Shown here one piece after another: positions 17,237-27,021 of a stretch of 50,016 nt of DNA; positions within the stretch are counted from its first letter, which is position 1, and the number at the start of each line of letters is the position of its first letter. Location of the stretch: the NCBI GenBank assembly GCA_023663225.1, contig JAMPHU010000020.1, positions 1 through 50,016 on the forward strand, read 5' to 3'. Origin of the DNA: Candidatus Gastranaerophilales bacterium (GTDB lineage: Bacteria; Bacillota; Clostridia; Lachnospirales; Lachnospiraceae). A model generated the notes under the pieces. The model saw only the letters and a program-made list of their open reading frames with translations, searched no databases and had not been told where the DNA came from. Position numbers and translations under genes: made by a program.

Positions 17237-18313
17237 ATGGCGGAACTTATGGAAAAAACGGAAACGGTGAAAGAGAGGCGGGATGTCAAATCCCTTTCTC
17301 TGGAGGAATTGACAGAGGAACTCACCGGACGGGGGGAGAAACCCTTTCGGGCGAGACAGCTCTATCAGTGGATGCATGTGAAGTGCGCGCGAAGCTTTGA
17401 GGAGATGACCGATCTCTCCAAGGGACTCAGAGAGCGGCTGCGGGAATGGTATGATTATACGGCATTACAGACGGTGCGGGTGCAAGAGTCGAAAGACGGC
17501 GACACCAGGAAATTTCTCTTTGCCCTGTCGGACGGGAATGTGGTGGAGAGCGTCTGGATGCGGTATAAGCATGGCAACAGTGTGTGCATCTCCTCTCAGG
17601 TGGGATGCCGTATGGGCTGTCGGTTCTGCGCGTCCACTTTAGACGGGCTGGAGCGGAATCTTTTACCCTCCGAGATGTTGGATCAGGTCTACGCCATCAG
17701 AGCCGCCACAGGGGAGCGGGTATCTCATGTGGTGGTCATGGGGACTGGAGAGCCGTTAGATAATTATGATAATCTGCTGCAATTTATCAGACTGTTGACG
17801 GATGAAAACGGGCTCCACATCAGTCAGCGGAATATCACGGTGTCCACCTGCGGACTCTTGCCCGCCATGCGGCGGCTGGCGGAGGAGCGGCTGCAGATCA
17901 CGCTGGCATTGTCCCTCCACGCTGCGGACGACGAGAAGAGAAAGCGCCTGATGCCGGTGGCGGAGCGGTATGCGATCTCCAATCTGATGGAAGCGTGTGA
18001 TTATTATTATAAGAGGACGGGGCGGCGGATCACTTTTGAGTACAGCCTGATAAAGGGTGTCAACGATACCGAGAAGGACGCGAAGGCGCTTGCCGCGCTC
18101 TGTGGGCCTCTTTGCTGCCACATTAATTTGATTCCTGTAAACCCCGTAAAAGAGCGGAGTTTCGTACAATCAGATGTCCACAGAACGCAGATGTTTAAAA
18201 ATATGCTTGAAAAAAATCAAATAAATGTTACTATTAGAAGGGAAATGGGACGAGATATCGACGGCGCGTGCGGACAACTGCGACGCAGATACCAAGAAGA
18301 AATGACCTCGTGA
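17237..18313 (+). CDS. rlmN: Dual-specificity 23S rRNA/tRNA adenine-C2 methyltransferase RlmN
   Basis: 358 residues. A radical-SAM enzyme methylating C2 of A2503 in 23S rRNA and A37 in tRNAs. It shows the CX3CX2C cluster motif (CRMGCRFC), MGTGEPLDNYDN and the C-terminal catalytic cysteine in DIDGACGQLRRR. The frame is open back to 17078, overlapping rsmB, but homology starts near MAELMEK, so ATG 17237 is used. It lies 18 bp before the PP2C gene. Confidence 0.94.
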   Translation: MAELMEKTETVKERRDVKSLSLEELTEELTGRGEKPFRARQLYQWMHVKCARSFEEMTDLSKGLRERLREWYDYTALQTVRVQESKDGDTRKFLFALSDGNVVESVWMRYKHGNSVCISSQVGCRMGCRFCASTLDGLERNLLPSEMLDQVYAIRAATGERVSHVVVMGTGEPLDNYDNLLQFIRLLTDENGLHISQRNITVSTCGLLPAMRRLAEERLQITLALSLHAADDEKRKRLMPVAERYAISNLMEACDYYYKRTGRRITFEYSLIKGVNDTEKDAKALAALCGPLCCHINLIPVNPVKERSFVQSDVHRTQMFKNMLEKNQINVTIRREMGRDIDGACGQLRRRYQEEMTS

Positions 18314-18331
18314 CCAATGGAGGAATGAAAC

Positions 18332-19057
18332 GTGCTTAAGACGTTTTCCATAACGGATATCGGCAGAAAAAGAAAAGTAAATCAGGATTATGCGTATACT
18401 TCAGAGAAGTTAAGCGGCAATCTTCCCAATCTGTTCATTGTTGCAGACGGTATGGGCGGACATAACGCCGGAGATTACGCCGCCAAGGTCACGGTGCAGA
18501 CCATTGTGGAGAAGGTGGCGTCCTCTTCTGAAACGAATCCGGTACAGATCTTGGGGCATGCCATTGCGGTGGCCAACTCGCTGATCTACAGGCAGGCAGG
18601 GGAGAAACCGGAGTATGAAGGCATGGGCACTACCGTGGTGGCGTCCACTTTTGTGAATAACTGTCTCTACGTGGCAAATGTGGGTGACAGCAGATTGTAT
18701 GTGGTCAACAATAAGGAGATCAGGCAGATCACCAGAGACCATTCCCTCGTCGAGGAGATGGTGAGAATGGGCGGTATCGACAGAGATCAGGCGCGGCATC
18801 ACCGCGACAAGAATATCATCACCAGAGCGGTGGGCGTCAGTGAGACGGTGGAGGTAGACTTCTTTACCGTAGGATTGGAAAAAGGCGACCTTGTGCTGAT
18901 GTGCACAGACGGTTTGACAAATATGCTGGAAGATGAGGAAATCCGCATGATCTTGAGCGGAGCGAGGGATATCGTGGAGAAATCCCAGGAATTGGTGAGG
19001 GCTGCCAACGAGAACGGCGGCAAGGACAATATCACTGTAGTCTTGATCGAACCGTGA
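18332..19057 (+). CDS. prpC: PP2C-family Ser/Thr protein phosphatase (PrpC/Stp type)
   Basis: 241 residues. A cytoplasmic Mn/Mg-dependent phosphatase that reverses phosphorylation by the neighbouring PASTA kinase. Metal-binding motifs VADGMGGHNAG, GTTVVA, VGDSRLYVV and TDGLTNML are present, and the ending GKDNITVVLI is typical. The GTG start at 18332 has GGAGGAATGAAAC upstream. It is directly followed by the kinase gene, the usual pair. Confidence 0.94.
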   Translation: MLKTFSITDIGRKRKVNQDYAYTSEKLSGNLPNLFIVADGMGGHNAGDYAAKVTVQTIVEKVASSSETNPVQILGHAIAVANSLIYRQAGEKPEYEGMGTTVVASTFVNNCLYVANVGDSRLYVVNNKEIRQITRDHSLVEEMVRMGGIDRDQARHHRDKNIITRAVGVSETVEVDFFTVGLEKGDLVLMCTDGLTNMLEDEEIRMILSGARDIVEKSQELVRAANENGGKDNITVVLIEP

Positions 19058-19129
19058 TCAGGATACCGTTGTCTGCGCCGTCTTTGATCCAGATTTGAGT
19101 CGCTGCAAAGCAGCGGCATGGAGGATAGT

Positions 19130-21253
19130 ATGGTTAAAATCGGAATGATGATAAGTGAGCGCTACGAGATCTTGGAAAAGATCGGTACGGGCGGGATGTC
19201 GGATGTATACAAGGGAAAAGATCACAAGCTGAACCGTTTTGTGGCAGTCAAGGTATTGAAGCAGGAGTTCAGTGAGAATGAGAATTTTGTTTCCAAATTC
19301 CGCATTGAAGCCCAGGCGGCTGCGGGGTTGATGCATCCCAATATTGTGAACGTCTACGATGTGGGCGAGGAAAGCGGTATGCACTACATTGTGATGGAAC
19401 TGGTGGAAGGCATCACATTGAAGAAGTATATTGAGAAAAAGGCGCGGTTGTCCTACAAGGAGGCGGTGAGCATCGCGATCCAGGTGAGCATGGGGATCGA
19501 GGCGGCTCATAACAATCATATCATTCACAGGGATATCAAGCCGCAGAATATCATTATTTCCAAGGACGGCAAGGTGAAGGTGACGGATTTTGGCATTGCC
19601 AAGGCGGCCACCAGCAACACCATCACCTCAAATGTCATGGGATCCGTGCATTATACCTCGCCGGAGCAGGCCAGAGGCGGCTACAGCGACGCCAAGAGCG
19701 ATATCTATTCTCTGGGTATCACTATATTTGAGATGTTGACGGGGAGAGTGCCCTTTAACGGCGAGACCACGGTGGCGATCGCCATCAAGCATATTCAGGA
19801 GGAGATGCCTTCTCCCAAGGAGTATGTGCCGGAGATCCCGGGAAGTGTGGAGAGTATCGTCTTAAAGTGCTGCCAGAAGTCGCCGGATCGCCGCTATCAG
19901 GATATTCAGGAGTTGATCGCGGACTTAAAACAGTCTTTGCTCAATCCGGATGATGATTTTGTGGTGGTGAACGATCCTGATATGGACGGCGGCACCCGCA
20001 TGATCTCCGACAATGATATGGCGCAGATCAAGCGTCATTCCGCCTATCACAGCGAGGAGGAGTACGAGGAGGAAGAGGAACCCCTGCGGCTGCGCTCCGA
20101 CACGGAGTCCCTGTACGAGGGCGAGGAGGAGTATGAGGACGGGGACGACTATGACTACGACCCGAAGATGGAGAAAGTGACTACCGTTTTGGCCGTGCTC
20201 GGCGGAATCATTATCTGCGCGATCTTTATCGTGGTTGTGTGGAAAATATTTGGAGATAGAGAGGAGGCCGAAGGCTGGGACAGTCCGATTATCAGTTCCG
20301 AGACACAGACGGAGGAGCTTCGGGTGGATATGCCCGTTGTGACGGGGAAGCGTGTGGAGGATGCGAGGAGCGCGCTGACGGCGTTAGGGCTGTTGGTGGA
20401 GGTCGCTTATGTGGAGTCGGAGACCGTTCCTGCGGATGAGGTGATCAGCGCGGACGTTTCGGTGGGTTCTTCCATTCAGACCGGCAGCACGGTCACGCTG
20501 ACTGTGAGCGCGGGGACGGAGGGGATCGAGGTTCCGCAGGTGGCAGGCAAGACCGCAGAGGAGGCTACCAGGGAATTGACCTCGGCAGGCTTTTTGGTCA
20601 ACCGGACGGAGAGCAATTCCGACACGGTGGAGAAGGATTATGTGATCTCTCAGATGCCTGAGAGTGGAAATAAAGCGCCCAGAGGGACTGTCATTACGAT
20701 AGAAGTGAGCGTCGGGCGCGGGCGTGTGAGTGTGCCCAAGCTGATCGGTCTGACCGAGGAGGAGGCTGTGGCCAGAGCCATCGAGGCGCAACTGGAGGTC
20801 AGCAGCGTGAGTTATGTGTACAGCAGCGAGGTGGAGGTAGGGCAAGTCTGTTATCAGAGTTATTCCTACGGCTCCTATGTGGATCCGGATACCAAGATCG
20901 ACCTTCGGGTGAGCAAGGGCAAGGAGGCCGTCACCTACCGATACAGCGCCAGCATCACGGCGCCCACTGTGGAGGAGGCGCCGGACTATGTCTCGGGGAC
21001 GGAAGTCAATGTGAAGCTGGAGACGGACGACGGCGTGGTTCTTTTGGATACCAACACCAGCAGTTTCCCGCAGTCAGCCAACTATTTCGGGTTGACCTCC
21101 GCGGGCGGCACCATCACCATCACCTATACCGTGACCACGGACGGCGGCACCACGGTTGACCCGGAGACCGGAGCCACGATCAATCTGCCGGGCAGCACGG
21201 AGAGCAAATCTTTTACCAGAAGAGTAGAGTTTACGCAGGATACGACGGGATGA
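19130..21253 (+). CDS. prkC: PASTA-domain Ser/Thr protein kinase (PrkC/Stk1 type)
   Basis: 707 residues. The N-terminal kinase domain (about 1-265) shows GTGGMSDVYKG, the AVKVL lysine, HRDIKPQN and DFGIAK. A very acidic juxtamembrane stretch follows (about 310-345), then one membrane segment (VLAVLGGIIICAIFIVVVW), then three PASTA repeats (PVVTGKRVEDA, VPQVAGKTAEEA, VPKLIGLTEEEA) and a C-terminal extracellular Thr/Val-rich domain. PASTA repeats bind muropeptides or lipid II, linking cell-wall state to growth and spore germination in relatives. GGAGG at 19120-19124 supports the ATG at 19130; the ATG at 19118 overlaps that site. The stop overlaps rsgA (ATGA). Confidence 0.94.
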   Translation: MVKIGMMISERYEILEKIGTGGMSDVYKGKDHKLNRFVAVKVLKQEFSENENFVSKFRIEAQAAAGLMHPNIVNVYDVGEESGMHYIVMELVEGITLKKYIEKKARLSYKEAVSIAIQVSMGIEAAHNNHIIHRDIKPQNIIISKDGKVKVTDFGIAKAATSNTITSNVMGSVHYTSPEQARGGYSDAKSDIYSLGITIFEMLTGRVPFNGETTVAIAIKHIQEEMPSPKEYVPEIPGSVESIVLKCCQKSPDRRYQDIQELIADLKQSLLNPDDDFVVVNDPDMDGGTRMISDNDMAQIKRHSAYHSEEEYEEEEEPLRLRSDTESLYEGEEEYEDGDDYDYDPKMEKVTTVLAVLGGIIICAIFIVVVWKIFGDREEAEGWDSPIISSETQTEELRVDMPVVTGKRVEDARSALTALGLLVEVAYVESETVPADEVISADVSVGSSIQTGSTVTLTVSAGTEGIEVPQVAGKTAEEATRELTSAGFLVNRTESNSDTVEKDYVISQMPESGNKAPRGTVITIEVSVGRGRVSVPKLIGLTEEEAVARAIEAQLEVSSVSYVYSSEVEVGQVCYQSYSYGSYVDPDTKIDLRVSKGKEAVTYRYSASITAPTVEEAPDYVSGTEVNVKLETDDGVVLLDTNTSSFPQSANYFGLTSAGGTITITYTVTTDGGTTVDPETGATINLPGSTESKSFTRRVEFTQDTTG

Positions 21254-22125
21254 GAGGAAAGATCATAAAAGGGATCGCGGGTTTCTATTATGTGAAGAGC
21301 CGCGACGGTGTCTATGCGTGCAAGGCGCGGGGCGTCTTTCGCAAGGATAAGAAGAAGCCGCTTGTGGGGGACGATGTGGAGCTGGAAGTCCTGGACGAGG
21401 AGGCTAAGGAGGGGAATATCACGCAGATTCTTCCAAGGCACAGCGAGCTGATCCGTCCGGCGGTGGCAAATGTGGACCAGGCGTTGGTGATCTTTGCCGT
21501 GGTGAAACCACAGCCTAATTTCAATTTGTTGGATCGTTTTTTGATTATGATGAAACAGCAGAATATCCCCTGCGTCATTTGTCTCAACAAGATCGATCTG
21601 GACGAAGGAGGACTTATACGCTCCTATGAGGAGATGTATCAAAGGGCCGGGTATGTGGTTTTGCCTGTGAGCGCCGAGAAGGAGATCGGGATCGACGCGC
21701 TGAAAACGGTTCTCGCAAATAAGACGACCACTGTGGCAGGCCCAAGCGGTGTGGGAAAATCATCCCTCATCAACTGTCTGCAAAAAGGAGTGGTCATGGA
21801 GACCGGCCGGATCAGTGAGAAGATTGAGAGAGGCCGCCACACCACCAGACATTCCGAGCTGATCGCCATGGATCAGGAGACCTATGTGTTGGATACGCCG
21901 GGGTTTAGCTCTCTGGGGCTATTTGGATTGGAGAAGGAGGAACTGTCAAGATTTTATGAGGAATTTACATCCTATGAGCGCGATTGCCGTTTTGGCGGCT
22001 GCTCTCATATAAGCGAACCCGTATGCGGCGTGCGGGACGCGGTGGAGAATGGACAAATCAGCCGCAGGCGGTACGAGAATTATTGTCTGCTCTATGAGGA
22101 GCTTAAGGAGCGGCGCAGATACTAG
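21250..22125 (+). CDS. rsgA: Ribosome small-subunit-dependent GTPase RsgA
   Basis: 291 residues. A circularly permuted GTPase assisting 30S maturation. An N-terminal OB-fold is followed by the permuted motifs NKIDL (G4), GPSGVGKSSLIN (G1) and DTPGF (G3). The C-terminal zinc knuckle is FGGCSHISEPVCGV. It overlaps the kinase by 4 bp, as in most Bacillota. The usual downstream genes rpe and thiamine pyrophosphokinase are absent; a signalling gene follows instead. Confidence 0.95.
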   Translation: MRGKIIKGIAGFYYVKSRDGVYACKARGVFRKDKKKPLVGDDVELEVLDEEAKEGNITQILPRHSELIRPAVANVDQALVIFAVVKPQPNFNLLDRFLIMMKQQNIPCVICLNKIDLDEGGLIRSYEEMYQRAGYVVLPVSAEKEIGIDALKTVLANKTTTVAGPSGVGKSSLINCLQKGVVMETGRISEKIERGRHTTRHSELIAMDQETYVLDTPGFSSLGLFGLEKEELSRFYEEFTSYERDCRFGGCSHISEPVCGVRDAVENGQISRRRYENYCLLYEELKERRRY

Positions 22126-22203
22126 ACTTTCAATATGTAAAACGGAAACACGAGCAATTCTTTGTAACAGATGGTGCAATTATTTTTTCAGGAGATGAAA
22201 ATC

Positions 22204-24771
22204 ATGGAAAAAAGAACGACACGTTTTCTAAATACAAGTCGTATTTGTGTATCACTTTTCTGTATCTTTATATTTATCGTCCAGGCGCTATGCATCAATC
22301 TCTTGGCAGAAGATGCCATTCGGGAGATGGGTGTCTTTTATATGTCGGGAATCAGCGAACAGGTATCCTCCCATTTTGGAACGATCATTGAACTTCGACT
22401 GTCCCAGGTGGAATCGTTAGTCAATTCGGTTCCCCCCGAACGCATTACGGGAGAAACCTCCATGAGAGTTGCCCTCACATACAATGCCCGCTCCGCCGGA
22501 TTTGAGTACTTGGCATTTTATACGGAGGACGGCAGTTTCCATATGATCTATGGTTCCCAGATGACGGCGGATGTGCCGGAGGCATTGAAGCGCTCCTTTC
22601 AGGGAGGCAAATACAATGTCTGTGCGGGAACGGACGAAGCGGGGACACCGATCGTATTGGTCGGAGTGCCGGCGGTTTACCCCATGAGTGATGGGACTAC
22701 AAGCGTCGCGCTGGTGGCCGGACTGCCCACCAGTTACCTGCGTGAAACATTGGACAGCAATATTCAAAGCGGCATCATAGAATATTCCATTATCCGCAAT
22801 GACGGCAGCTATGTTTTACATAACAGCGATATCGCAGAGACAAATTATTTTGATCGAGTGGGGGACTTATATGAGACCTGCGGCGGGAAAAAGCCTGCCC
22901 AGTATGCAAATGAACTTCGCAATGCGCTGGAGACCGACATCGATTATACCAGCGAAGTCCTGATCGCGGGCGAGAGATGGAACGTCTATTGTACTAATCT
23001 TCCCAATTCGGAGTGGCATCTGCTTTTGAAGGTTTCCCACAGTACGTTGGATAAAACTGTCAATATGCTTCAGAGAATATGGTCCGGCATTTCCTTTGGC
23101 GGCTGCTGTCTGATCATTGGCGCACTGCTGATTGTCTTTGCAGGGTATTACCGTTTGACGAAAATGCATATGCATGTGTTGGACGACGCCAGAAAGACCG
23201 CGGAACAGGCGCAGATGTACGCAGAGCGTTCCAACAGGGCGAAGAGTGAGTTCCTGTCCAATATGAGCCATGATATCCGCACGCCGATGAATGGCATTAT
23301 GGGGATGACAAGCGTCGCGATCAACAATCTGGATAACCCGCCCAGAGTGCGTTCCTGCTTAAAGAAGATCCATGTGTCCAGCAGGCATCTGCTGGGACTG
23401 ATCAACGATATGTTGGATATGTCCAAAATTGAGAGCGGCAATCTGATATTGAATATGGAGCCGATTTCCGTTCGCGAGATCATGCAGAATGTCGCAACCA
23501 TCAGTCAGGCGCAGATTCAGGAGAAAGAGCAGCAGTTTCGTATTTATGTACATGAGATTTACCATGAAAATGTCTGCTCGGACAGGATCCGTCTGAGTCA
23601 AATCCTGTTAAACATTGTTGGAAATGCGGTAAAGTTTACTCCGGAGGGCGGCACCATTACCATTGATTTGTATGAAGAACCCTCTCCAAAGGGGAAAGAC
23701 TATATCCGTTCTCACCTGCATGTCAGAGATAACGGTATCGGCATGTCCAAGGAATTTCAGAAAAGAATATTTGAGGCGTTTGCGAGAGAGGACAATGCCC
23801 GCGTGGATAAAGAGGCCGGAGCCGGAATGGGCATGACGATCACCAAGTATATTGTGGACGCTATGGGCGGCGCTATCACCGTGGAGAGCGAGCAGGGAAA
23901 AGGCAGTCATTTTCATGTCGCGATAGATATGGAAATCACCACGGGCGAAGAGAAAGAGCTGAAGCTGCCGACCAAACGTGTTCTGGTTCTGGATGAGGAT
24001 GAAACGGTGGGCAGCCTGGCCGTCTCCGTGTTGGAATCCATTGGGTTGGAGGCGGACTATGCGACAGATATCCGGCAGGCGCTTCAGATGATAGAGGAAT
24101 GCAGCGGCAGGGGCGAGCCTTATCATATGCTCCTGCTGGATCAGAATATCAAGGGGCAGGAGGGAAAAACGGCTGCCCGGGAGTTATCCGATCGTTTTGG
24201 ATCAAAGCTGCCCGTCATACTTCTTACAAACGGCGAGTGGGATGAAGTCGAGGACAGCGCTCAAAAGGCCGGTATCTGTGGCGTGATATCAAAGCCGCTG
24301 TTTCGGTCCGGACTGTATTATGGCCTGCGCCCGTTCGTGGAAGCGAAAACGCCGCAGCAGGAGCAGAATGAGACATCTGACGTGGACTTGACCGGCAGGA
24401 GGCTCCTTCTGGCGGAGGACAACGAATTGAACTGGGAAATCGCTCATGAGATTCTCGGCGCATTTGGGTTGGAATCGGAGTGGGCGCAAAACGGTCAAAT
24501 CTGTGTGGAGAAATTTGAGACGTCTGAACCGGGATGGTACGACGCGATATTGATGGATCTTCGTATGCCCGTTATGACAGGATTTGAAGCGGCTGCGGCC
24601 ATCCGAAGTCTCAAGCGGGAGGATGGGCAGACCATCCCCATTATTGCGATCAGCGCGGACGCCTTTCAGGATGACATTCAAAAGTGCCTTGACTGCGGGA
24701 TGAACGCGCATACGCCAAAGCCTTTGGATCCGGAAAAAGTTCTCTCCGTGTTGGGGGAATATTTGCATTGA
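22204..24771 (+). CDS. Membrane hybrid sensor histidine kinase with two receiver domains
   Basis: 855 residues from ATG 22204 (GGAG upstream). Membrane segment at about 14-35, a large extracellular Cache-like sensor (about 40-285), a second membrane segment (LIIGALLIVFAGYY) and then the kinase core, with H-box NMSHDIRTPMNG (His356) and ATPase motifs DNGIGMS and GAGMGMTIT. Receiver 1 (about 590-710) has the Asp in LLLDQNIKG. Receiver 2 (about 730-855) has LLLAEDNELN, Asp785 in LMDLRMP and TPKPLD. There is no HPt domain or DNA-binding output. The adjacent solute-binding lipoprotein (32 bp downstream) suggests ligand presentation to the sensor domain. Confidence 0.88.
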   Translation: MEKRTTRFLNTSRICVSLFCIFIFIVQALCINLLAEDAIREMGVFYMSGISEQVSSHFGTIIELRLSQVESLVNSVPPERITGETSMRVALTYNARSAGFEYLAFYTEDGSFHMIYGSQMTADVPEALKRSFQGGKYNVCAGTDEAGTPIVLVGVPAVYPMSDGTTSVALVAGLPTSYLRETLDSNIQSGIIEYSIIRNDGSYVLHNSDIAETNYFDRVGDLYETCGGKKPAQYANELRNALETDIDYTSEVLIAGERWNVYCTNLPNSEWHLLLKVSHSTLDKTVNMLQRIWSGISFGGCCLIIGALLIVFAGYYRLTKMHMHVLDDARKTAEQAQMYAERSNRAKSEFLSNMSHDIRTPMNGIMGMTSVAINNLDNPPRVRSCLKKIHVSSRHLLGLINDMLDMSKIESGNLILNMEPISVREIMQNVATISQAQIQEKEQQFRIYVHEIYHENVCSDRIRLSQILLNIVGNAVKFTPEGGTITIDLYEEPSPKGKDYIRSHLHVRDNGIGMSKEFQKRIFEAFAREDNARVDKEAGAGMGMTITKYIVDAMGGAITVESEQGKGSHFHVAIDMEITTGEEKELKLPTKRVLVLDEDETVGSLAVSVLESIGLEADYATDIRQALQMIEECSGRGEPYHMLLLDQNIKGQEGKTAARELSDRFGSKLPVILLTNGEWDEVEDSAQKAGICGVISKPLFRSGLYYGLRPFVEAKTPQQEQNETSDVDLTGRRLLLAEDNELNWEIAHEILGAFGLESEWAQNGQICVEKFETSEPGWYDAILMDLRMPVMTGFEAAAAIRSLKREDGQTIPIIAISADAFQDDIQKCLDCGMNAHTPKPLDPEKVLSVLGEYLH

Positions 24772-24803
24772 TATAGCTGATCGATGAAGGGAGCAAGTTA
24801 GCG

Positions 24804-26084
24804 ATGAAAAAAAACATGATCTTGATCTGTATTCTGATTACCGCCGTTTGTTTGGCTTCCTGCGGCAGTAACCCCACGAAGGTCGAATCGGATGACCAAA
24901 CGGATGACCGGGAGGATGTGGAATTGACGCTATGGACTTTTCCGGTCGGCAACTGGGGCAATCCCACGGCGGTATCTAACATACTGACAGGATTTCACAA
25001 GGAATATCCCAATATTCATATTTCCGTGACATATCTGAACTACGACAGCGGAGATGAACAAGTCAATCAAGCCGTTTTGGATGGCTGTCCCCCCGATCTG
25101 ATTTTGGAAGGGCCGGAGCGCCTTGTGGCAAATTGGGGCGAACAGGGATGGATGGCAGATCTGTCTGATTTATGGGAGTCTGAGAAGGCCGACGCAATTT
25201 ATGAGACGATAAGACAAGCCTGTCAGCACGGAGACGGGGCGTACTATGAATATCCGCTGTGTATGTCCGCTCACTGTATGGCGATCAATTATGATATGTT
25301 CCAAGAAGCCGGCGCTCTTCAGTACATTGACGAAGAGACGCACACCTGGACTACGGAAGGGTTTATCCAGGCAGTGCAGGCTCTGACTGAAAACGGGCAG
25401 GAAAGAGTAGGCATGATATATTGTAAAAATCAAAGCGGCGATCAGGGAACGCGCGCCCTCGTAAACAATTTGTATGGCGGCGCCTATACCGATGATGCAC
25501 ACACCGTTTACACCGTTGACAGCGAAGACAACCGAAAGGCTTTGCAGCTTCTTTATGATTTAGAGGGCATTACCTTTGAACCGGATCTTACCTCTGCGGA
25601 TGCGATCAATCTGTTTTGTCAAAAGGAAACGGCTATGTGCTTCTGCTGGAACGAGTCTATGGAGGTTCAGCAGACGCTCAACAACGCCGATCTGGATTTT
25701 GAGGTGTTTCCCATGGCGTTTCCCACCGATGCGAATGAGCCTAAACTACAGGGCGGAATCTGGGGTTTCGGCATTTTTGACAGTGACAGCAGCGAGCGGA
25801 TCGAAGCCGCCAAAACCTTTATCTCCTATATCATGGAAAACGATGTTCCATACACAAGGGCGGTCAGGACGTCTTCCTATTGGCCTGCCAGAGATATGGG
25901 AAATATCTATGAGAATGATATCCTTATGACGGAATACAGTATTTTCCTGCCGTATATGGACGATTATTACCAGATTACGCCCGGATGGACGCAGGCCCGC
26001 ACCGCCTGGTGGAAGATGCTGCAAGAGATTGGCGCGGGGGCAGATATTGCGGAGGCTATGAAAGATTTTCCTGCGGGTGAATGA
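24804..26084 (+). CDS. Extracellular solute-binding lipoprotein (family 1)
   Basis: 426 residues. Signal peptide with lipobox LASC (Cys20 in AVCLASCGSN), so probably lipid-anchored outside the membrane. The binding-protein fold is suggested by VELTLWTFPVGNWGN, PDLILEGPERLVANWG, AINYDMFQEAGAL and GGIWGFGIF, as in sugar ABC importers. No ABC permease or ATPase is nearby. It follows a hybrid kinase, so a co-sensor role is plausible (inference). Length is normal for the family. Confidence 0.88.
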   Translation: MKKNMILICILITAVCLASCGSNPTKVESDDQTDDREDVELTLWTFPVGNWGNPTAVSNILTGFHKEYPNIHISVTYLNYDSGDEQVNQAVLDGCPPDLILEGPERLVANWGEQGWMADLSDLWESEKADAIYETIRQACQHGDGAYYEYPLCMSAHCMAINYDMFQEAGALQYIDEETHTWTTEGFIQAVQALTENGQERVGMIYCKNQSGDQGTRALVNNLYGGAYTDDAHTVYTVDSEDNRKALQLLYDLEGITFEPDLTSADAINLFCQKETAMCFCWNESMEVQQTLNNADLDFEVFPMAFPTDANEPKLQGGIWGFGIFDSDSSERIEAAKTFISYIMENDVPYTRAVRTSSYWPARDMGNIYENDILMTEYSIFLPYMDDYYQITPGWTQARTAWWKMLQEIGAGADIAEAMKDFPAGE

Positions 26085-26090
26085 TAAATA

Positions 26091-26119
26091 TTGTTTTCTT
26101 CAATCAAAAGGGTTATAAT
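26091..26119 (+). promoter_or_regulatory. Promoter of the 144-residue unknown gene
   Basis: TTGTTT (26091-26096), a 17-bp spacer and a perfect TATAAT (26114-26119), 38 bp upstream of the ATG at 26158. Confidence 0.6.
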
Positions 26120-26157
26120 GAATCCAGTTACAGCTCGACATTTTGGGAGGAATTACA

Positions 26158-26592
26158 ATGGCTGAAAATAATACAAAACCTGTACATGATGGTGTTTCGC
26201 CTGTCAATGTTCCAGAAGGAGACGAGGACAAGGCATTTCAAGCACTTTGGGAGTATCTTGTTCCGGCATATGGAAAAGCGCAGACAGCACAAGGAGAAAT
26301 CATCCGAATCGCAGGCAGGGTGCAACATGAATTTTTGGATAACGGCTGTATCAACTGGGATGAAGGTTTTCAAAAAATGTTGGACACCTTTTTGAAATAT
26401 CTTCAATTAGGTAATAGTTTTAGCAAAGAAGAGTTGAATGATGCAGAAATTTTAGTACATCTCCTAAAGGAAAACGGAAAAAAAGGATTTATAGATGAAC
26501 GCCTGACCACGGTTTTGTGTAGCTGTGCTATGGCTTGGGTGAAACAGAACCCAGAGGTTATAGCGCCTTTGGAAGCAGATTACAATAGATAA
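26158..26592 (+). CDS. Uncharacterised small soluble protein
   Basis: 144 residues, acidic, no membrane segment. I do not recognise the family. It looks mainly helical (AFQALWEYLVPAYGKAQTAQ, FQKMLDTFLKYLQL) and carries a conserved-looking CSCAMAW segment near the C-terminus. ATG 26158 has GGGAGGAATTACA upstream and its own promoter. It is the first gene of a lower-GC islet that also holds Fic and YunG-like genes, and converges with the small minus-strand gene at 26621-26812. A short ATAGA/TCTAT hairpin with CTTTT after the stop may terminate it. Confidence 0.7.
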   Translation: MAENNTKPVHDGVSPVNVPEGDEDKAFQALWEYLVPAYGKAQTAQGEIIRIAGRVQHEFLDNGCINWDEGFQKMLDTFLKYLQLGNSFSKEELNDAEILVHLLKENGKKGFIDERLTTVLCSCAMAWVKQNPEVIAPLEADYNR

Positions 26593-26620
26593 TTGCGTCT
26601 ATCTTTTGACCGATTTTCAA

Positions 26621-26812
26621 TCATCTAATTCCCATTGCTTTTTCCCATTCGGATATTTTATTTTTTTCTTCGTTCGGTTCCAGTTCATGGAAAAATTTGA
26701 ACACATTTTCTTGACTTACACCTGTGTCATCACGCATTTGCTCCTCATTTTCCATCTGCTTCACCAATTCTATAAAATCTGTTCTCCATTCTCCCATTTT
26801 ATGTCCTTCCAT
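26621..26812 (-). CDS. Small charged protein, unknown
   Basis: 63 residues from the ATG at 26812 (MEGHKMGEWRTDFIELVKQM), rich in Glu and Lys and probably helical. GGAGGG stands 8 bp before this ATG on the minus strand, which favours a real gene over the overlapping hydrophobic plus-strand frame. No family is recognised. It converges with the unknown gene at 26158 and is divergent from fic. Confidence 0.5.
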   Translation of the reverse strand: MEGHKMGEWRTDFIELVKQMENEEQMRDDTGVSQENVFKFFHELEPNEEKNKISEWEKAMGIR

Positions 26813-26950
26813 GACGATTCCCTCCATATTGTATTCGTGTATAATGCAGATGTGCTACAAAAATATGCTTTATTACAATAATTATAGTACTATTTTTTCG
26901 GATTTTCAACCTATTTTACTACTATCTATAAAATTTTGTCTATTCGCTAA

Positions 26951-27013
26951 AGTGAAAAATAGTGAAAAAATAGTGAAAGAATAATGGAATTTTGAGCTGT
27001 GGACTGGTATAAT
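26951..27013 (+). promoter_or_regulatory. fic promoter region with tandem AGTGAAAAAA repeats
   Basis: AGTGAAAAAT, AGTGAAAAAA and AGTGAAAGAA stand in near-tandem at 26951-26983, followed by an extended -10 TGGTATAAT (27005-27013) with no good -35. The A-tracts could bend DNA or bind a regulator. The predicted transcription start is about 27020, only a few bases before the first ATG of fic. Confidence 0.45.
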
Positions 27014-27021
27014 AAGATTAT

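Noticed and set aside
26606-26881. Plus-strand Phe-rich frame opposite the small minus-strand gene
   Set aside because: Poor composition and no ribosome site, while the minus-strand frame has GGAGGG before an ATG.
26951-26983. CRISPR-like array before fic
   Set aside because: Three short A-rich repeats in near-tandem without spacers of regular length or unique sequence, so not CRISPR.
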